Shown here: positions 26,601-41,600 of the stretch, piece after piece
How the letters are laid out: every line of letters begins with the position of its first letter
How positions within the stretch are numbered: position 1 is the stretch's first letter
Made by a program: the position numbers and the translations under genes
The notes under the pieces: generated by a model
The model's database searches: none
Seen by the model: the letters and a program-made list of their open reading frames with translations, nothing else
What the model was told of the DNA's origin: nothing
Origin: Paragonimus westermani
Taxonomy: Eukaryota; Platyhelminthes; Trematoda; Plagiorchiida; Troglotrematidae
Assembly: GCA_008508345.1 (NCBI GenBank)
Contig: QNGE01000429.1
Location: forward strand, 74,642-138,641
Direction of reading: 5' to 3'
DNA length: 64,000 nt

Positions 26601-29600
26601 ATTCACAAATCAATGTGAAATTCGTCATTCAAATTGACAAGATAGCGCCGTTTGGAGGAAATTGAGAAAAGGTGTCCAGTCGATTATAAAACGCTGTTTC
26701 ATTCTGTTCACTGTTAGAAAGTATTCCAAACACGTGACAAGATATGACGTGTTTTCACCACTGCTATCTTCGACGGTTACCGGAGGCGTAAAAATTCCGA
26801 AGAATCTTGAATACTGAAGAACAATACGTTGCCCAATTCGGGAACCATTGCTCATCAATAAAGGCGATGCACAACGGGCTGATCTTAACAAGTTTTTATG
26901 ACTATGATTGGGACGCAATACCTTGTCAATTACCGATCTTCCAGGCTTATATCTCATTGTGTCTATGGGTTGGCTGATTAGGTGAACGAAGGCAAATTGT
27001 TTATAATCACGCGAAGAAACATACTGCACACCTAAATAGAAAATTCTTCTGTTGCGTTTGATTTCAATGGGCCTTATCCATTTGTTTAAAGCTACACTTT
27101 ACTTGGTCTGATAAACTGTTCAGTCTACTCATGAGTAACAGGGTATTCCTTGAAATTACGTCCTCAGGACAGAATAAGTATAAATTCAATTACTTATAAG
27201 ATGATATACATCTATTTTTTGAAGCTACTTGTTTGGCTTACATCGAGACAGCTCTTAACACATATCAGTAAGTAAAATCCTAGATGATTGGCTGACTTAG
27301 CACAGGGGACTTCGCGCAGGGTCATTATAAGGATCTTGAAAGGAACGCAAAAGGGTTCTGGCGTCATTGAGTTTTCACCGGAAGAGCTCTTTTTGTTGTG
27401 CACAACAAAAGGTCTCTTTCTCCACTTAGTTCCGGTGAGTTTCCCTCATTCTGTCGTGCTGTCTGGTACACCCTTCTATATTTCACACGTGTTCTAACCA
27501 CATATATTCAGTTGTGAAACCAACTAGTCTCTTCACTTTAAGCTTCAATGTTCGCGTCAGTCTAATCACAAGTTTTCACTAGCCAACCTTTTTGGAGATA
27601 TCCTGTTTACTAGCAACAGTCATAGCAATTTCATTTGATTCACAAAAGCAGTGAGCTTCTGAAGCAAACGTGATTTTTTCACCTCATCTAGCTATATTCA
27701 CCCGCTACAAACGTTTTGTTTAGTTTTTGCTATAGCACTGAGAAAATAAGAAACGTCCTGGTTGTAAAATTCTTAAACCCAACCGGTCACAACTAACTTT
27801 ATTTAATGAAACCATTCCTCTAAAACGTTATTAACCTCAACATTACAAAATAACGGGCAGCCGGTGGCAACGTTGATCCCCCTCCTTGAGGCTGTGTTTA
27901 TTGTTTACTCACACAAAACAATCAGCACATTGAGGATGAATAGAAAGTGGGGTGTCTTCTCAAAACAATCAGTGTTATCTGTCCTGCAGCAGCAGTTAAC
28001 CGAGTGCGCCGGGATTGCCCTGTATTCTGATGGTTATTGTTCATTTTTGGGCAAGAAAGTTGATTAGCTAATGATCTGTTTGACAAACATTACGCTAGAC
28101 GACCGATGTGTTCTGCTACAAAAAAAAACTACAAAATAAGTTAATGTGATGACCATCAAACTTGGGGGCAGGAGACCCAAGAGATACCGGGCAATCCTGC
28201 CGTAACCTTGAAAGAATACTATTCTCCCTACACTTCGTGCATTGGGACACCATTTCAAGTGAATTGCCACTTGTATATGAGCCACTACCGAAGTCAATAC
28301 CGGGCTTTTTGTACACCAGCTACAGTCTATCAGCCACCAATCCACTAGTACATCCACTGTCATGAGCTTATATCTGGCACGACATCGACTAGACAGCTAC
28401 AAATCTGACTTGCTATTCCACCAAACACCCTCCTGCTTCATCGATAAAAACTGAGAAGAAGATTAATCTTACCACTGTTGCTTCATATGCGCTTCCTGTT
28501 ATCTACTTCGAATTCTCGGTAGTTCAAAATCGAAACAAAAAATTTTTAACTGATGTCTGTTTGTATCGTAAGATTGTTACCTGATGCGGGATCAGTGATG
28601 ATATTTACCATAAAAGGTATTTCTCCTAAATCCACGGAAGACTCAACCACCTGCTTTGACGCCCACTTACGAAACTAATCAACTCAATTTCTCCACTCAC
28701 GGTCGCCTACTGTTCAGGGTTTCCTTTTCTGCAACGGGAAGCAGGAGCGAAAAAACAGACTTTGCCCCTTTCTCAGTGATTCCACGTTTTCTTATATTAC
28801 AACATTTAGAAGATTTCACATGCAGTTCTGTGGACCATCCTGTTTATATCACAACGTTTGATTAACCCTGCCAACAGCAGTCATCAAACCGTTGGTACAA
28901 CTTGTGGGCAGCAGTGGTTTGACTGGTAACGTGAAACTTACACATTTAATGTGGTCGAACTACAAATATCTAGGTTCTGTGCGCGTTACTGTCATAAAAT
29001 TCGGAAGTTTATGTGTTTCAAGATTCTAACCACTTGGGAGGATTCAGTCAATCACAGAATCGGCCGGTTCACTAGTTTGCACGTTTACAATTAGTGCCAA
29101 ATGTTCAATGAAGGCAGTCTCTTTACAGTAATCAGCCTGTCTACGGAATCACCTAGTCAAAACAAAAACCCACGTCCTGTTTGAGCTAGCCTGTTGGGAG
29201 GACAATTCGCATGGTTTTTCAAATTCTCCATGTAAGTATTCATATTTTGCGATAGACCATTCAGATTAACTTTATCTTGGAGCCGGCTGTCTAGTTCGAC
29301 GGAAGATGTTAATGCAGCAAAGGTTCATCTGCCATTTTCCACAACTTGCGAGGTCCTGGGAAATCCTACTGGTTCGTCTAAGATCTAACCCCGGTCCAAA
29401 ATTCCCCAATGCGCTTGTTTACCAAACGGAACAAGTCCAGTACCTTCACCGACAAGCCGGGTGGTGTAGTGCCTTCTCGAGTATCATGAGTATCCGCTAT
29501 TTATAAAGATTTCTTGCGCACAGCGCTTCACCCTAAAATGCTGATAGTAAACGAGTAACAAAGGTAGCTCAGAATATTGCAGGTCCAATTACGTTTGTAT

Positions 29601-32600
29601 CACAAGTTTTATAATTTGTAGACTGCTGTGAACAACTGGTTCAAGTTTAACAGTGTCACTGACGTATCAGACACAAACACCTGTAAACGTAGAGCTCTGT
29701 AAGAATGACAACGATTGATGGTTATGTTTACAACTGCTAGTCAGTCTTCAGTTATTTACTTCTCTCTGCACTCGTCCACACGGCTGCAGGTAAGTCCAAG
29801 ATTAAAGGCGTTCGTCACTGGTTCGTCTTCTTATGAGTAAAACTATTGCAGCTTAGGCGTAAGTTAAAAGAGATACAATTGTGAAAAACCTGGGTTTTGA
29901 CTGGATTTGGACCAGGGATATAGACAGTGCGCCCAAACGTTGCGAGGATACTGCCACTTCAGACGGTGGTTTACAGATTTCATATTTGGACCCAATCACA
30001 CACCCATTCTGTCTATGCTGAACATCGGTGTTAGCAGATTCCAGCATAAAATGTTCAAGAAATTCGGTCGCGACAGCCGGTCCATTGGATTAATGAATGG
30101 AGACGAGTGAATGACTGAGTCCAAATATGAAAGATCCGATCTACAGGCGTGACGTCGTAGTTAAAATGGTATAGCGGATCCCCGCATTTGAGTAAGCTGT
30201 CTGTATCCTAAGTTCTATTTCGGTGAAACAGGTTTTTCATAACTTCATCTTTTATGACTTAAGTGATCCGTCAGACTATCTACTGGATGGGGTTCACTAT
30301 AAAACGCCGCTACATTTCCATGTAGGTTTAGTGTTCCAATCATGAGGTATCTATTGTAATGGCTTTTCACAAGGTGGAATGGTTTGTTTAGTGGTATGTA
30401 GTTGAACTGTGAATGATTACAGCCATTCTGACGCTGATGCTTTTTTAACCAACAAAACCTAGCACACCTACTTCCACTTTCGGGGATCAACTAAGCGAGG
30501 AAATTTTCCTGCTGAATGCATTATGGAAAGTGTGAGCAAAAATCTACATGTAATGTCTTCTCTATAAAAGGCAGTACTTTCACGTTGTACTCAGTTACGT
30601 TACCAAGTTTTGAAGCTGAATAAGTCTATGGTAAATAGATTTTAATGTGGAATATATCGTACAACCTGACTGAATATTCTACACTACAGAGAGGTGGATC
30701 ATTTAAAGCTTTATTCACAGCCAATAGTGCCCTAGTTTTTAGAGAGGTTACAGCATAACTGTTAACATCACTGATAAACAAGCTTCGCCTGCTTCTGCTT
30801 ACTAGGTCCTTCAAGAAACAAACAAACTTGGTCACTCCAAATACAACGAGAGAAAAATTCTCATCTTCATCTTCCAGAGTTTTTAACAGATGGAGAACAA
30901 CTCGTTGCACAGTAGACCGCAGTAGAATTTCTTACATTCCACTGACTTCAAAAATTCTAAACTTACATCATTTGATGGGTTTTTCCAGTTTATATGCTTG
31001 CATATCATTTTTTGAAGATACTGTGTGAAATAGAAAAACCAGGTAAGCACATCTGCACCCAAACAGGATGCTGACTTTATCGATTCAGAAACTGTACGTT
31101 TGAAATTCTAGACCCCCCACGATAAAAACATAACCCGGAAGGCCTTACACATTCTAGATTCTGAGGTGTGAATACAGGATGCTCCGTATAGCTTGTTCAA
31201 TCACATTACGGGTAAAAGACTCGTTTAGTTTCGGAAAATCACTCGATATATTGAACCGATGGCGTGAAACTTACGGGATCTGTATTCTGGAAGGGAATGC
31301 GTTAGTCTACAAGGTTGTACAAGTTACAGGACCGTGTGCGTTATGACACGGCAGCTGCTTCGCAGTTCCGCTATATAACGGTGAAGTAACTAGGACTCTG
31401 TTACTTTCATATTTCCCAAACTACTAACTCATCTATTCCCATTCAACTTCCAAATTAGTGGATTTGATTGGCATAGTTATAAGGCATGCAACGACCCCGT
31501 TTGCTTCATTCTTCAAGAGGATGAGGACGGTAATTTGGTGTATGCGCATGACCACCTCCGACGTGAAGCCTTCCATTTTGGTTTCAAATCAAATGGTGCA
31601 AATAAGCGTCACCTGGCAGAGCTGGCTATTTGGCTTACACAAGCAGCCTTAATTTCTCAAGAACATGATAAAGAGCCATATCCGTGTACGAATATTTGCA
31701 ATGGTTTGTCAATGAATTCACTCACGTAATGTATTGACACCCACAATCTCATCTTCGGAAATTTGCAATATTTGTAAGCCTACTACAAGGAGTAATTGAG
31801 ATTCTCAGAGACGTGATGCCTTCGAAGGCAACCTATTTGATGTTCTTCAGTGAAAGAATGAAAAGCAGAGTTATTTCGCGACGATGAAACTTTGGATACA
31901 TTCTAAAACCGCTAATATATGAAGGGTACAAGACCTGAAGAAGTTAACTTCAGTAACAAGCTTGCAGTTAGAAAAGCTTGAAAAATGAATGATTGGAAAT
32001 GAAATTGTTTAACAAAATCTTATCAGTAACAGAACCGTAGATATCACCTAGAAGTTAGTTAGACTAGCTTTTCCAACTTGCTTACTGTCCACTGTACGTC
32101 TGACCTGAGAATACTTCACTTTTCAAGCTATTTCAGTGCTTGTTTTACTGGCGAAACTTCTAGCCCCGCTGTCACCAATTTTTTATTTTTAAACTATTTT
32201 TGACGCATTTTTCAATCGGGTGCGAATGCATTCAGGTTGTCCCGGAGAATGTTTGCAATACTGGCATCCACATCTGTTTTAGTGATGGCAAACCACATAG
32301 TCGATCATGTTTTTAAAATAAGTACGGCTCAAATGTGATGAGTTTCTTCCCCTGGCTGATTTGCACTGTAACTCTGTACTTAGCAGTGTTCAAAGTGCCA
32401 CCATACTAAACTTCGTTCTCTCGACAAAGCGTCATTCAGTGAATAGGTTTAGTTAGCAAAATCAACTATCTTGACCAGCCATACATATCAAAATAATTGA
32501 TAAGATATTATCAGTAGGCTTCGGCGCCTTTTCAAATAAATCGTTAGTATTGTTATATTCGGAAATTCGTTTCCTAATCCAAATGTCGTGTATATGCGTA

Positions 32601-35600
32601 CGGATGGACGTATGAGATAGACTGAGGATTAAAGATCGTGTCAAAACTACTCCAGCAGTGCGTGACAAAATAACTCGAGTTATGAATGAGGAATTCAGTA
32701 AATGCTCCTTCAAAAAAACAATTACCCCCTTGCAAACACATACCTAAACTGATTCGGTGAAATTATTTTGAAAAGGCTGATTCTAAAACACTTACTACTT
32801 ACCAAAGTGCACACTAGAAAATTGAGTGGAAACTAGTTTCATGTTTTGGAGCAGAGGTTGCCGACGCCCGCCGTGTTCTCTTAACCCAAACAATTCAGTT
32901 GAACAAAACACCGGTCGTTATAGACATTGGATAAAACAGAGAACTGTACGCAAAATAAAGGGTATTACAATGTGGGCGTGAATAATATTATTCAAAGGTG
33001 ATTTTGGCGAACAGTCTGTACAGTTTCAGACTGATGGAAAAATGTACCGTCAAAAGGACGGCGTTGCGATGGAGTCACCTTTAGGCCCACTGTTAGCAGA
33101 TATGTTCGTGGCAATGTTAGAAAGAACTACGCTACGTGGGATTATTGACAACAGCGCTCTCTACAAGAGGTACACGGACGACATCATTTGTGTGGTTGAC
33201 AAAACTGTGGATCTAAACTGCCTATTCGCGGGGACGAACAAGGCACATCGTAATCTCAGCTTTGCACTTGAGGCCGAGAAAGATGGACAAATATCCTTAC
33301 TGGATGTGGCACTGAATCGTCGTGCAGATGGTTCACTTCAGAGGGGTATTCAGAGGAAGAGGACATGGAACGACCAGTATACTCACTTTTTCAGTTAAGT
33401 ACTGCCCAGACAGAAGAGAAACCTCGTTCGTAGTTTAACACACAGAGCTGTGAGGATATGTACTGATGACATGATTGGAACAGAAATGGTCTTTTTACGC
33501 CAGATACTCGCGGAGAACGCTTATCCTGTAAAATTCGTAGATAAACATATGGAACTGACAGAACCAAACGTTAGGCTCCTATCGGCGAAAGAGAAGTCCG
33601 TTTACATGACGCTATCCTACAAAGGCGAGGCCTTGGCCGAATTGGTGACTCGTAGAATATGTAACGCAATTAAAAAGACCTACATTGCGGCACTACTGCG
33701 AATCACATTCGGATCGAACCCGGTAGTCCACGTACAACTCAAAGATACGTTGACAAATGTGTGACTTCATTTTGTGTTTACTCCTTCACATGCTCCTGTG
33801 GAGCAAGTTATTTCGGTCGCACAACCAGGCGCCTTTCTCAGAGGATACGTAAGCACCACTCCGCTTGGCTAGCTAAGGGTGAGGTGAAATCTATTTCGAG
33901 TGCAATTCTGGCGCATCTTGTAGACACAGGGCATCAATTCTCCCCAGAAGTGGTTTTCCAGCCCATTTACCGCCTGCCCAGCCGTCAATCTAGAGGAGTC
34001 AAATCTCGTATTTTGACCACCGCGGAAGCGATCGGAATTCGGTTACGCAATCCACAGCTGTGCGCTCAAAAGAAATTTGTTCAGACCCTACGGTTACCAT
34101 GACCCTCATTACCCACTTAAGAACTCCAGAGGTCAATTTTGTCACCTAATTGTCGTCCAATTTACAACCGTTTGACGTAGTCATGTGACTAATTGCTCTT
34201 GATTTTTTTCTTGCTCGACAACCATGATGGTATAAAATGTTATATAGTTGGCCCGATGATGAATAACCGAAAACAGACTGTTCGCCAAATTAACCTTTGA
34301 ATTCTAATGAACTCATGGGTCCAGTCTAATCGTTAAAATACTATTTGTCGCAGCGAATAAAAATTCGACATAAGTATAACGATTATGAATTGACTTCGGT
34401 TTCATACGCATCCAGCATCGTCATTTTGATCAATACTCTGAATTTACTTCTGCGGTAATCTTATATATGTATAAACACTGTGTGCCGACTAACCTCTGTA
34501 CTTCAGAAGTTCTTCTGAGTACCAATGCAATAATTGGAAGTACAAAGATTACAGGCTGCCCCTGGTTTAGACGTTAGCAGGTGCCCTATAATGAATTGAA
34601 ACATCTGGTAGCTGGTTATGAATAATACTTGAAGGCTTAGGGTCGGTCTATTACTTCCCATGGTTGTTCAAAAGGTTGACCCTACAAGGTGTGTGTACGA
34701 TTCGTATTATGTACTTTTGGATATTTGTGCAACGTGCACCTGAACAAATGACTTCTCAGCTGCAGAAAGTATAAAGTACACAGCTTTTTACGGAAAGTCA
34801 AAACACACTGGAAATAATCCGATGATGTGGAAAATCCTGTGCATTGATTTGTTTTATTTCCATTCCGTGATTCTTCTAGGTTCGAAAAATTATAAGCAAA
34901 TATATAATTGTTTCGAATGTTGTAGATGGGAAAATGCAATAAATTTTATATACACCTGCTAGTAATTTCGATTCGCCGCCTTAGTTGGGTAGGAAAAAGT
35001 AAACCAGTGATTCTGCCAATCTCTACGATGCATAGAAATACCCATTTTAAGTGAAAACGATATTGTGTGCAATCATCTGCCAAAGAACAATCGGAACATG
35101 AATCAATATTGTGAATATGACATCATCACGAATGAGCAGTAATCTTGATTAAGTTATTGTTCTTCAGTAATTTTCCTATCAGAATTATAGCAGAATCGGT
35201 GTGAATTATAAGTTAGTAGGATGTAAAAATTGTGCGTTTGTCGAGTTTTTAGTTTGCAATCACACAAAATGTTTTGCTTGCATTTAATTGACTTGCCATG
35301 TCAAACTACATTAGTGGACACATCAACCTACAAAGTATCAGTAAATGAGATCCTAATTGCCTTCACTGAACATTTCATTTAGAAAAAAGTACTTCATATT
35401 CGGTTCAATATATCGCCTAACTCTAGCTTTTTTACTTGGCAAGCAATTTCAGCCCGTCAGTTTTTTTGTGAAACTTTTTAAAACAGATTATTGTAACAGA
35501 ATAACCTAAACTACATGTTGATTTGTTACGACAGTCTTATTGATGGAACACTAGTTGCTTAGATTTCTCTCAAATGCTTTTTACAGTTTCATTTCTGCCA

Positions 35601-38600
35601 AATTTCTACTCCTGCTGCACCACACAATAATTTTTTTGCATACTTTTGTACCAAATGCAGTTTTGAATGCGCGTTGTGGAATTTTGTCATTTAAGCAGCG
35701 CACCTTTGCGAAACAGATAGGCACTGTTAATTTGGCAGTTCACTTCAGTCAATCTACCACAATCTACATAACAGTTGAGTCTTCAAGCTGTGAATTTGCC
35801 TTCACAACTTATCCCATGAGAGCAAACCCTAATTGGGAGGACGCTTGTATCTTCTTCGTATGCAAAATAATTGCCATGTTTCTCCCATGCAATTCGACGA
35901 TGACAAATCGTGGTGCGCTTCAAAGCAAGACATAATGAAGTCGGGAGAATTGGTCAAACGGAAGCTACAAGCAATAGCTTTGTGCCCCAGCCGAATGTTC
36001 GCCTTATTATGCAGTCATAACATTCGCCTTCTGCTACAGACACTGAACTCCCTTTTTCCCTGAGGAAACCAGAATTAATCAAACTTATGTGAAACAGTAT
36101 AAATTATTTTCCAATTAGATGCCGTTCAGATGTTTCTGTTCTAGTTTATGAGAGAGTGATCAGTGTTAATCCATCTGCTTGATTTTAGTGGTCGGAACAC
36201 TCCAAGGATGGTCAAGTTTACCACAATTACTGTTTAAATTACGACTCTGCACTGACGTATCTGGACAGCTTGAGAAAAAATGAACAATTCAACGAATTCG
36301 AAAAGGTAAGCTTTGTGCACATGTGCATGGTATTGCACGGTATCGTAAAGTATAGTTTTTTTTATGATTTCATCACTTTGATGGTTAACACATTTTCATA
36401 GGACACTTGCAAAAACAAACCGAGTACGTAGGTATCCATTTACATTGTCACTGTTAAAATCGCCTTACTGAGTATGCACTGAGATTTGGATGGACAGTTA
36501 AATGTCACCTTACAACTACATGAACTTTGAGCAGTAAACGTGACTTTGTACAGCTGAGGAGATATAGGCTTTGAAATGGAGTGATGGTTTTTCATACGTA
36601 CATCTTAGTAACGCAATGTGTCACCCCGTTTTATAACAGTTAGTACAATAAACAACAAACAGGGCAAGTGCGCAATGAAGATAATGTTATCGCTTAGCCA
36701 AGGATATGGTATATGTCGAACATTTTGTGCAGAGGAACTAAATTTACCGTAGTTATGAAGATCTCAAATGTACCAGGTAATATACATGATTAATATGGCG
36801 TAATTTCAGAGGTGACCCTTATAGTCCTAGGCTACAAAGTGTCACAGTTTCAAGTTCCTTCAAATCAAAACTACAATTCACACTAAGACGGCAAACGCGA
36901 ACTAAAGTAGCGTACTCGTATAGTAAAAAGACTGATGCACATGATGTTTTTGTTAGTGTTATCTAGGGTAGAAGTAGGGCAAAAGCATCAGTCTTTTCTA
37001 CAACAGGGCTCATCAAGAATTAAGCATTTAGCCTGAATAATAACCTGTTGTTTTTTCCTCAAGTGGTACGATCACATCCTAGGCGGAATTAAAAAGCACG
37101 TACGTCGGCACTTTATTGTCTGACATTCCGAAACTGAACAACCTGGTTAATATGCAACATTCCGTTGGGTACAACAGTTTGCCCATACGAAGTTAAGTAT
37201 GGTGGTGTCTGGACATCAGTACTGCCGATAAAATTTCGTACAGAACCAAAGAATTAATTAAAAGCAAAGACTTGATAACAGCTCTCGTGTCGATGAGCAG
37301 ATGCCACTCTATAAAAGTGTGACATTCTGGAAAAGTGTTTCGAAACATATGATGACATATAATCACCGGAGTTGAAATAAGCAGCTCCTTGATGTTGAAC
37401 TTAATAGCTTCTGTCTTGAGCTGAATGTTTCCCCACCGAAAGTGGCAATGTTGAATGTGAAGTATTGTTCATTGCATACAAAAATTTATTGATTCGCAGT
37501 TTTTCATACAGGTGTTAGCCAAGAGGAGAGGAAAGTAACAACAGTTTGCACAACACAGTGTTTTAATAATACTAGACAGGTGTGCACAATTGACGGGGGG
37601 GGTTATGAGCAACTGGGCTATGTGACCCTCGTCGTCATGGTGCACCGTGTGCACTGAGCAGATAAAGAAAAGAATACAGGAAGCAGTAGGTTGAGTTCCC
37701 TAAGTGGACTAATGAAGCTGATGTCTTACTGATCACGTGCGGGCACTCTTACTCTCTTCCAGCTCTGTCACTGTTCATGAAATCAGTTGATGATCATTGA
37801 ATAGTGTTCGTGATAAGATACATTACTGTTAGCCAGTCACTTCAAAATTGCCCACTGAGTGAAAGGTATCACTGCGGCTGACAAAATATTTACATGCGAT
37901 TGTACTAACCAGGCTTCAATGAGTATTCTCGAAAGCTTCTACTCCGAATATGCAAGCGTTTTGCCTGCTTTATGAAGATCGGAACTAAAAGATTCCTACG
38001 GTGCTAGCGAGCCGTTGAGGTTGTGATCACTGTGAGTTTGACACTAGAGAGTTCGATGTCGACTTGTACCTTTACACACCAAAAAGTGTTTAAAAGTAAA
38101 CAACAACTAGAAATAAAATTCTATTGTGGCCAAATTATTGTCAAATCACGGCTGATTCCAAACTGCATCCAGTTGCCCTCACAGCTTGCAGGGGCCTGAC
38201 CACTCACAAGTTGTCAGATCTGGTGTTCAGTCAACAACAACGGCAGAAGATTGCAACAGCCCGGTAACAATTTCTGGACCGTAAAAATTAATATACAGAA
38301 TATCACAAATATCGGTACTGCTTGCGAATATTTATCAAATCCACTATGGGGAGCTTAAACCAACGAGCACGTAGAGGTTCACTGGAAACCCTATTACGGT
38401 TAATAATATTCTCAAGCAATTCAACATAACAAGCTCGCTTGTTGGTTGGCGGACATCCATAAGACGAGTTGGTTTTTTTATCCTAATTTACGCGAATCGC
38501 CTTCTGAGTTGACAGACATTTGGACGACCGTTCACGAGGTCCACAGTCAATGTGTCCGGTCGAATTGAGCTCATTAAATGTCGGCATAACGTTTCGTGTA

Positions 38601-41600
38601 GTGAACGATCTATCACGCAACTTTATTTCCGCTCAACTAAAAACTTCACTATTCTACAAGACCCCACTATATTTTCTAAGGTGTAAATCAGCAAATGTCC
38701 GCCTTTCTCAAACAGACATCATCAGATGTCGGGATGGGACCTTGCGGCAATTGGTTTGTCGTGAGCCAACATGGGGCTGGCAATATTTGCGATTCTCCGG
38801 CTCCATCACCAATAGCTGAAAATGAGAAATAGTCATAACCTTACTTCACGTGATCAAGAAGATAGATACAACAGATCGACTGGAGGAAGAAAGGGGGCTT
38901 GTCAGAAAAATGCTGGCGGTTATCAAAAATATTCTCCAATATTCGCAGTAAGTAAAATGCCAAGGGCGACACACTGCACCGAATAGAAAAACACGCTTAT
39001 GTACATACAATGAAGAGGTGATTGTCCGACCAACAGTACGGGTTACTCGTTTGCAATGACACTGGAACGCACCTATCCAACTATTAAATTGAGCGTCCTG
39101 CCAAAAAATACACGGCTGGTACACATTAGTAATAGCCGTAATTCGAAAGAGCAGTCCAACTGTCACGTAGTATATGAATCCGTTTGCGGTTGCAAAAAAT
39201 ATCGACGCTTATATCAACGTGGTGCGGAGCAGATTGTCAGTTGCTTACTGTTTACAGTGTTAAAAGCTACCTATTGGCACTGGCAAACTCAAATACGTGC
39301 CTTCTACTGCAGCTGCTTTCAAGCAACCGTCCACCCAACTGACCTTGTCAAGTTGTTCAAGGTACTGTTAAGTAGAAGCAGCCTGAAACCGGTTGTGCCT
39401 AATGAGGAAATGCCAACCTGACAACGCTGGCCTGTTTTGTTTACACAGAATGCAGTGACGGCATTGTTATCCATGTCATCTAATTGGCTGCGCTAGAAGC
39501 GAGCAAAAGGTAGAATCCAGTTAGCAGGTCTGTTTATCCGCCTCTGTTTTGCAAAGTTTGTATGGCATTCGTTGGTTTCATGTTGGCGGCTGGTGGGCGT
39601 GAATCCGAGTGTTAAAACCTTAAGACTTTTCTTTGCTCCGTCTCGTTTGCCTTGCAACACCCAAACCTAATAATATTCGTGTTATTTCTATCCACGATGT
39701 GCTGACAGTGGATTAAGTAATTTCTTGTAAGTTTACTCACAGAGCAGGTAGTACATGATCTATGTGGTAATCGCTTGATTGAAGATAGTCGGTTTCGTTC
39801 CAACAAAATTAGGGAGGTGAATAGCAATTCTAATTTGATATTACCCACAATTATCTAGATTGGAGTGGGGTACTTTTAACCTGCAAATAACTGTGAACAA
39901 GAAAAAATACGCGGGTAAATCAGTGTAGGGATTATCCTCAGCTGCGGAGTGGAGAATAACCACGACTACACAACCGTTTGCAAACTGTTGTTTCTATATT
40001 CATCTTTTGGTAGGAAGCTGATTTTTCCCGAACATCGCTAAAGCGATGTACGTATCAGAAATGGGTACACAGAATTACATATATGAGTAATAGGCATGAA
40101 TATTTTTGGAAGCGAAATCCTTGCAGCAAATAAGCAGTGCGTTTTTTAGTTGCGCACATGAGTCTGGTAGGTCAGGCTTTGGGTGTAATTGGATGAGAGC
40201 TGCAAAAGCGATTTTCATTAGTGAAGGTTCTCGGATTTTGACTACAACATATATTTACGCTTAAACCAAACCATGTTGAGACGCTTCAACGAAGACAGTA
40301 GCTCCAGTCTCACTGAGAAGGCCTAAGTATAGGTTATCGTTCGGGTTAAACAAGGCGGGGCAAGCTGAAGACTATTCACACAAGGTTGTGGTTAAGCCTT
40401 TGGGTTTGGTTATCTGTTCAGACTTATTGTGAAGTTCCTGGCGTTGTGGTCAACAAGCTATTCTTACAAGCATGAGAATCATTATGTAAACTGATCTGGA
40501 CAATGGTGTGCAACGCTGGTGAGCTCTAACATGAACGAACGCAAGTCTACTGCTTCCTCCCAAAGTGAGTTGGCTGATGGGCTTATAATAATTGACTGTG
40601 TCGAATATCGGGGATGCTCAGAAACTGCAAATAACATCCGGTAGTGTGATTCTGAAACACATTGTGTAACAAGTATTCGTTTTCAATAATGTCTCACCAG
40701 ATTGATCACTTTTAAACGACTAACAGAAAACTGGTGGACACAAGGGTCGATAACAGACCAAACCCAAACTGTCATTTAGGCTTCCAACGTTTGTGGAAGC
40801 TAACCGGGCGTTAAATACTTAGTGACAAATAGTATGGGTGAGATGACAGTCAGCTTCCATAGTAGTAATCAGTCCATCTGTACACTGCGTTGCTAAAAAC
40901 CCTTTGTTGTGCATTGTGACAAGTGAAAAACAATCAATCAATGATACAATGCAAGATCATTAGTCTGAGTGCAACCATCAAGTCAACAATGATCTATCTT
41001 TTACTGTTAATCACGTTGTTCCACCGAATCCATCAGACTTCATTTGGTAGCGAACGTTATTCATTACCGGACACAGCTTTGTGAAAACACGACCCAACCG
41101 TTTGAGAACATAAATGTTCGTTCAAACGCTTTAGCTGTCGTGACCAGTAGGTTAGTCACTTGATCAATTAGTAGACAACCAACATGCAGTTAGTCTATCC
41201 AAACACGAAAGACAGGTATAGCGTGAATTCTCATCAGCACTGCGTTCGGAATCCAACTGTTGTAATTTGAAACCTACTGAGAAGTAAATGCTCAGTGAAA
41301 TTTTATCTTGTCGGTTTCTTTAAAAAAAGCAGCCGTCACAGACATTTTTGTCTATCTGTTTCTGCATATGACTTTCTTAAACCTAACATTCCAAGTGATT
41401 CCGTTGTTCTTCTTCATCTATAAAATTGCTAAAGTTTCCACCACCTTTTCTAAAGTCTGTCATATTACTGGATCAATTAGTTTAACATTTTGTGAAACAT
41501 ACTAAAATATTTGTCCTGAATTTAACACGTTTGAACATCTTTAAGGCTGCAGCGTTTCTGTTAGTTTCTTATAGAAACAACAAGCACTCCTTATTCCACA

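Larger units (their letters stand above)
24810..36188. other. Intron H-I, 11.4 kb, with a PLE relic
   Basis: The largest intron. It holds the possible cassette exon at 27306-27434, the unexplained coding-like segment at 31459-31729 and the PLE relic at 32985-34102. The remainder (24810-27305, 27435-31458, 31730-32984, 34350-36188) shows only AT-rich sequence and open frames of chance length, including a 134-codon minus-strand frame at 26625-27029 without motifs. Confidence 0.5.

Noticed and set aside
26625..27029. 134-codon minus-strand open frame
   Set aside because: About one frame of this length is expected by chance in 64 kb at this base composition; no motif or splice context.
37182..37230. 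Sequence resembling the internal control region of 5S rRNA (CGAAGTTAAG ... CAGTACTG)
   Set aside because: Only short matches; the flanking arms needed for a 5S fold are absent.
37585..37605. G homopolymer run
   Set aside because: A single 8-nt run; too short to support a functional quadruplex claim.
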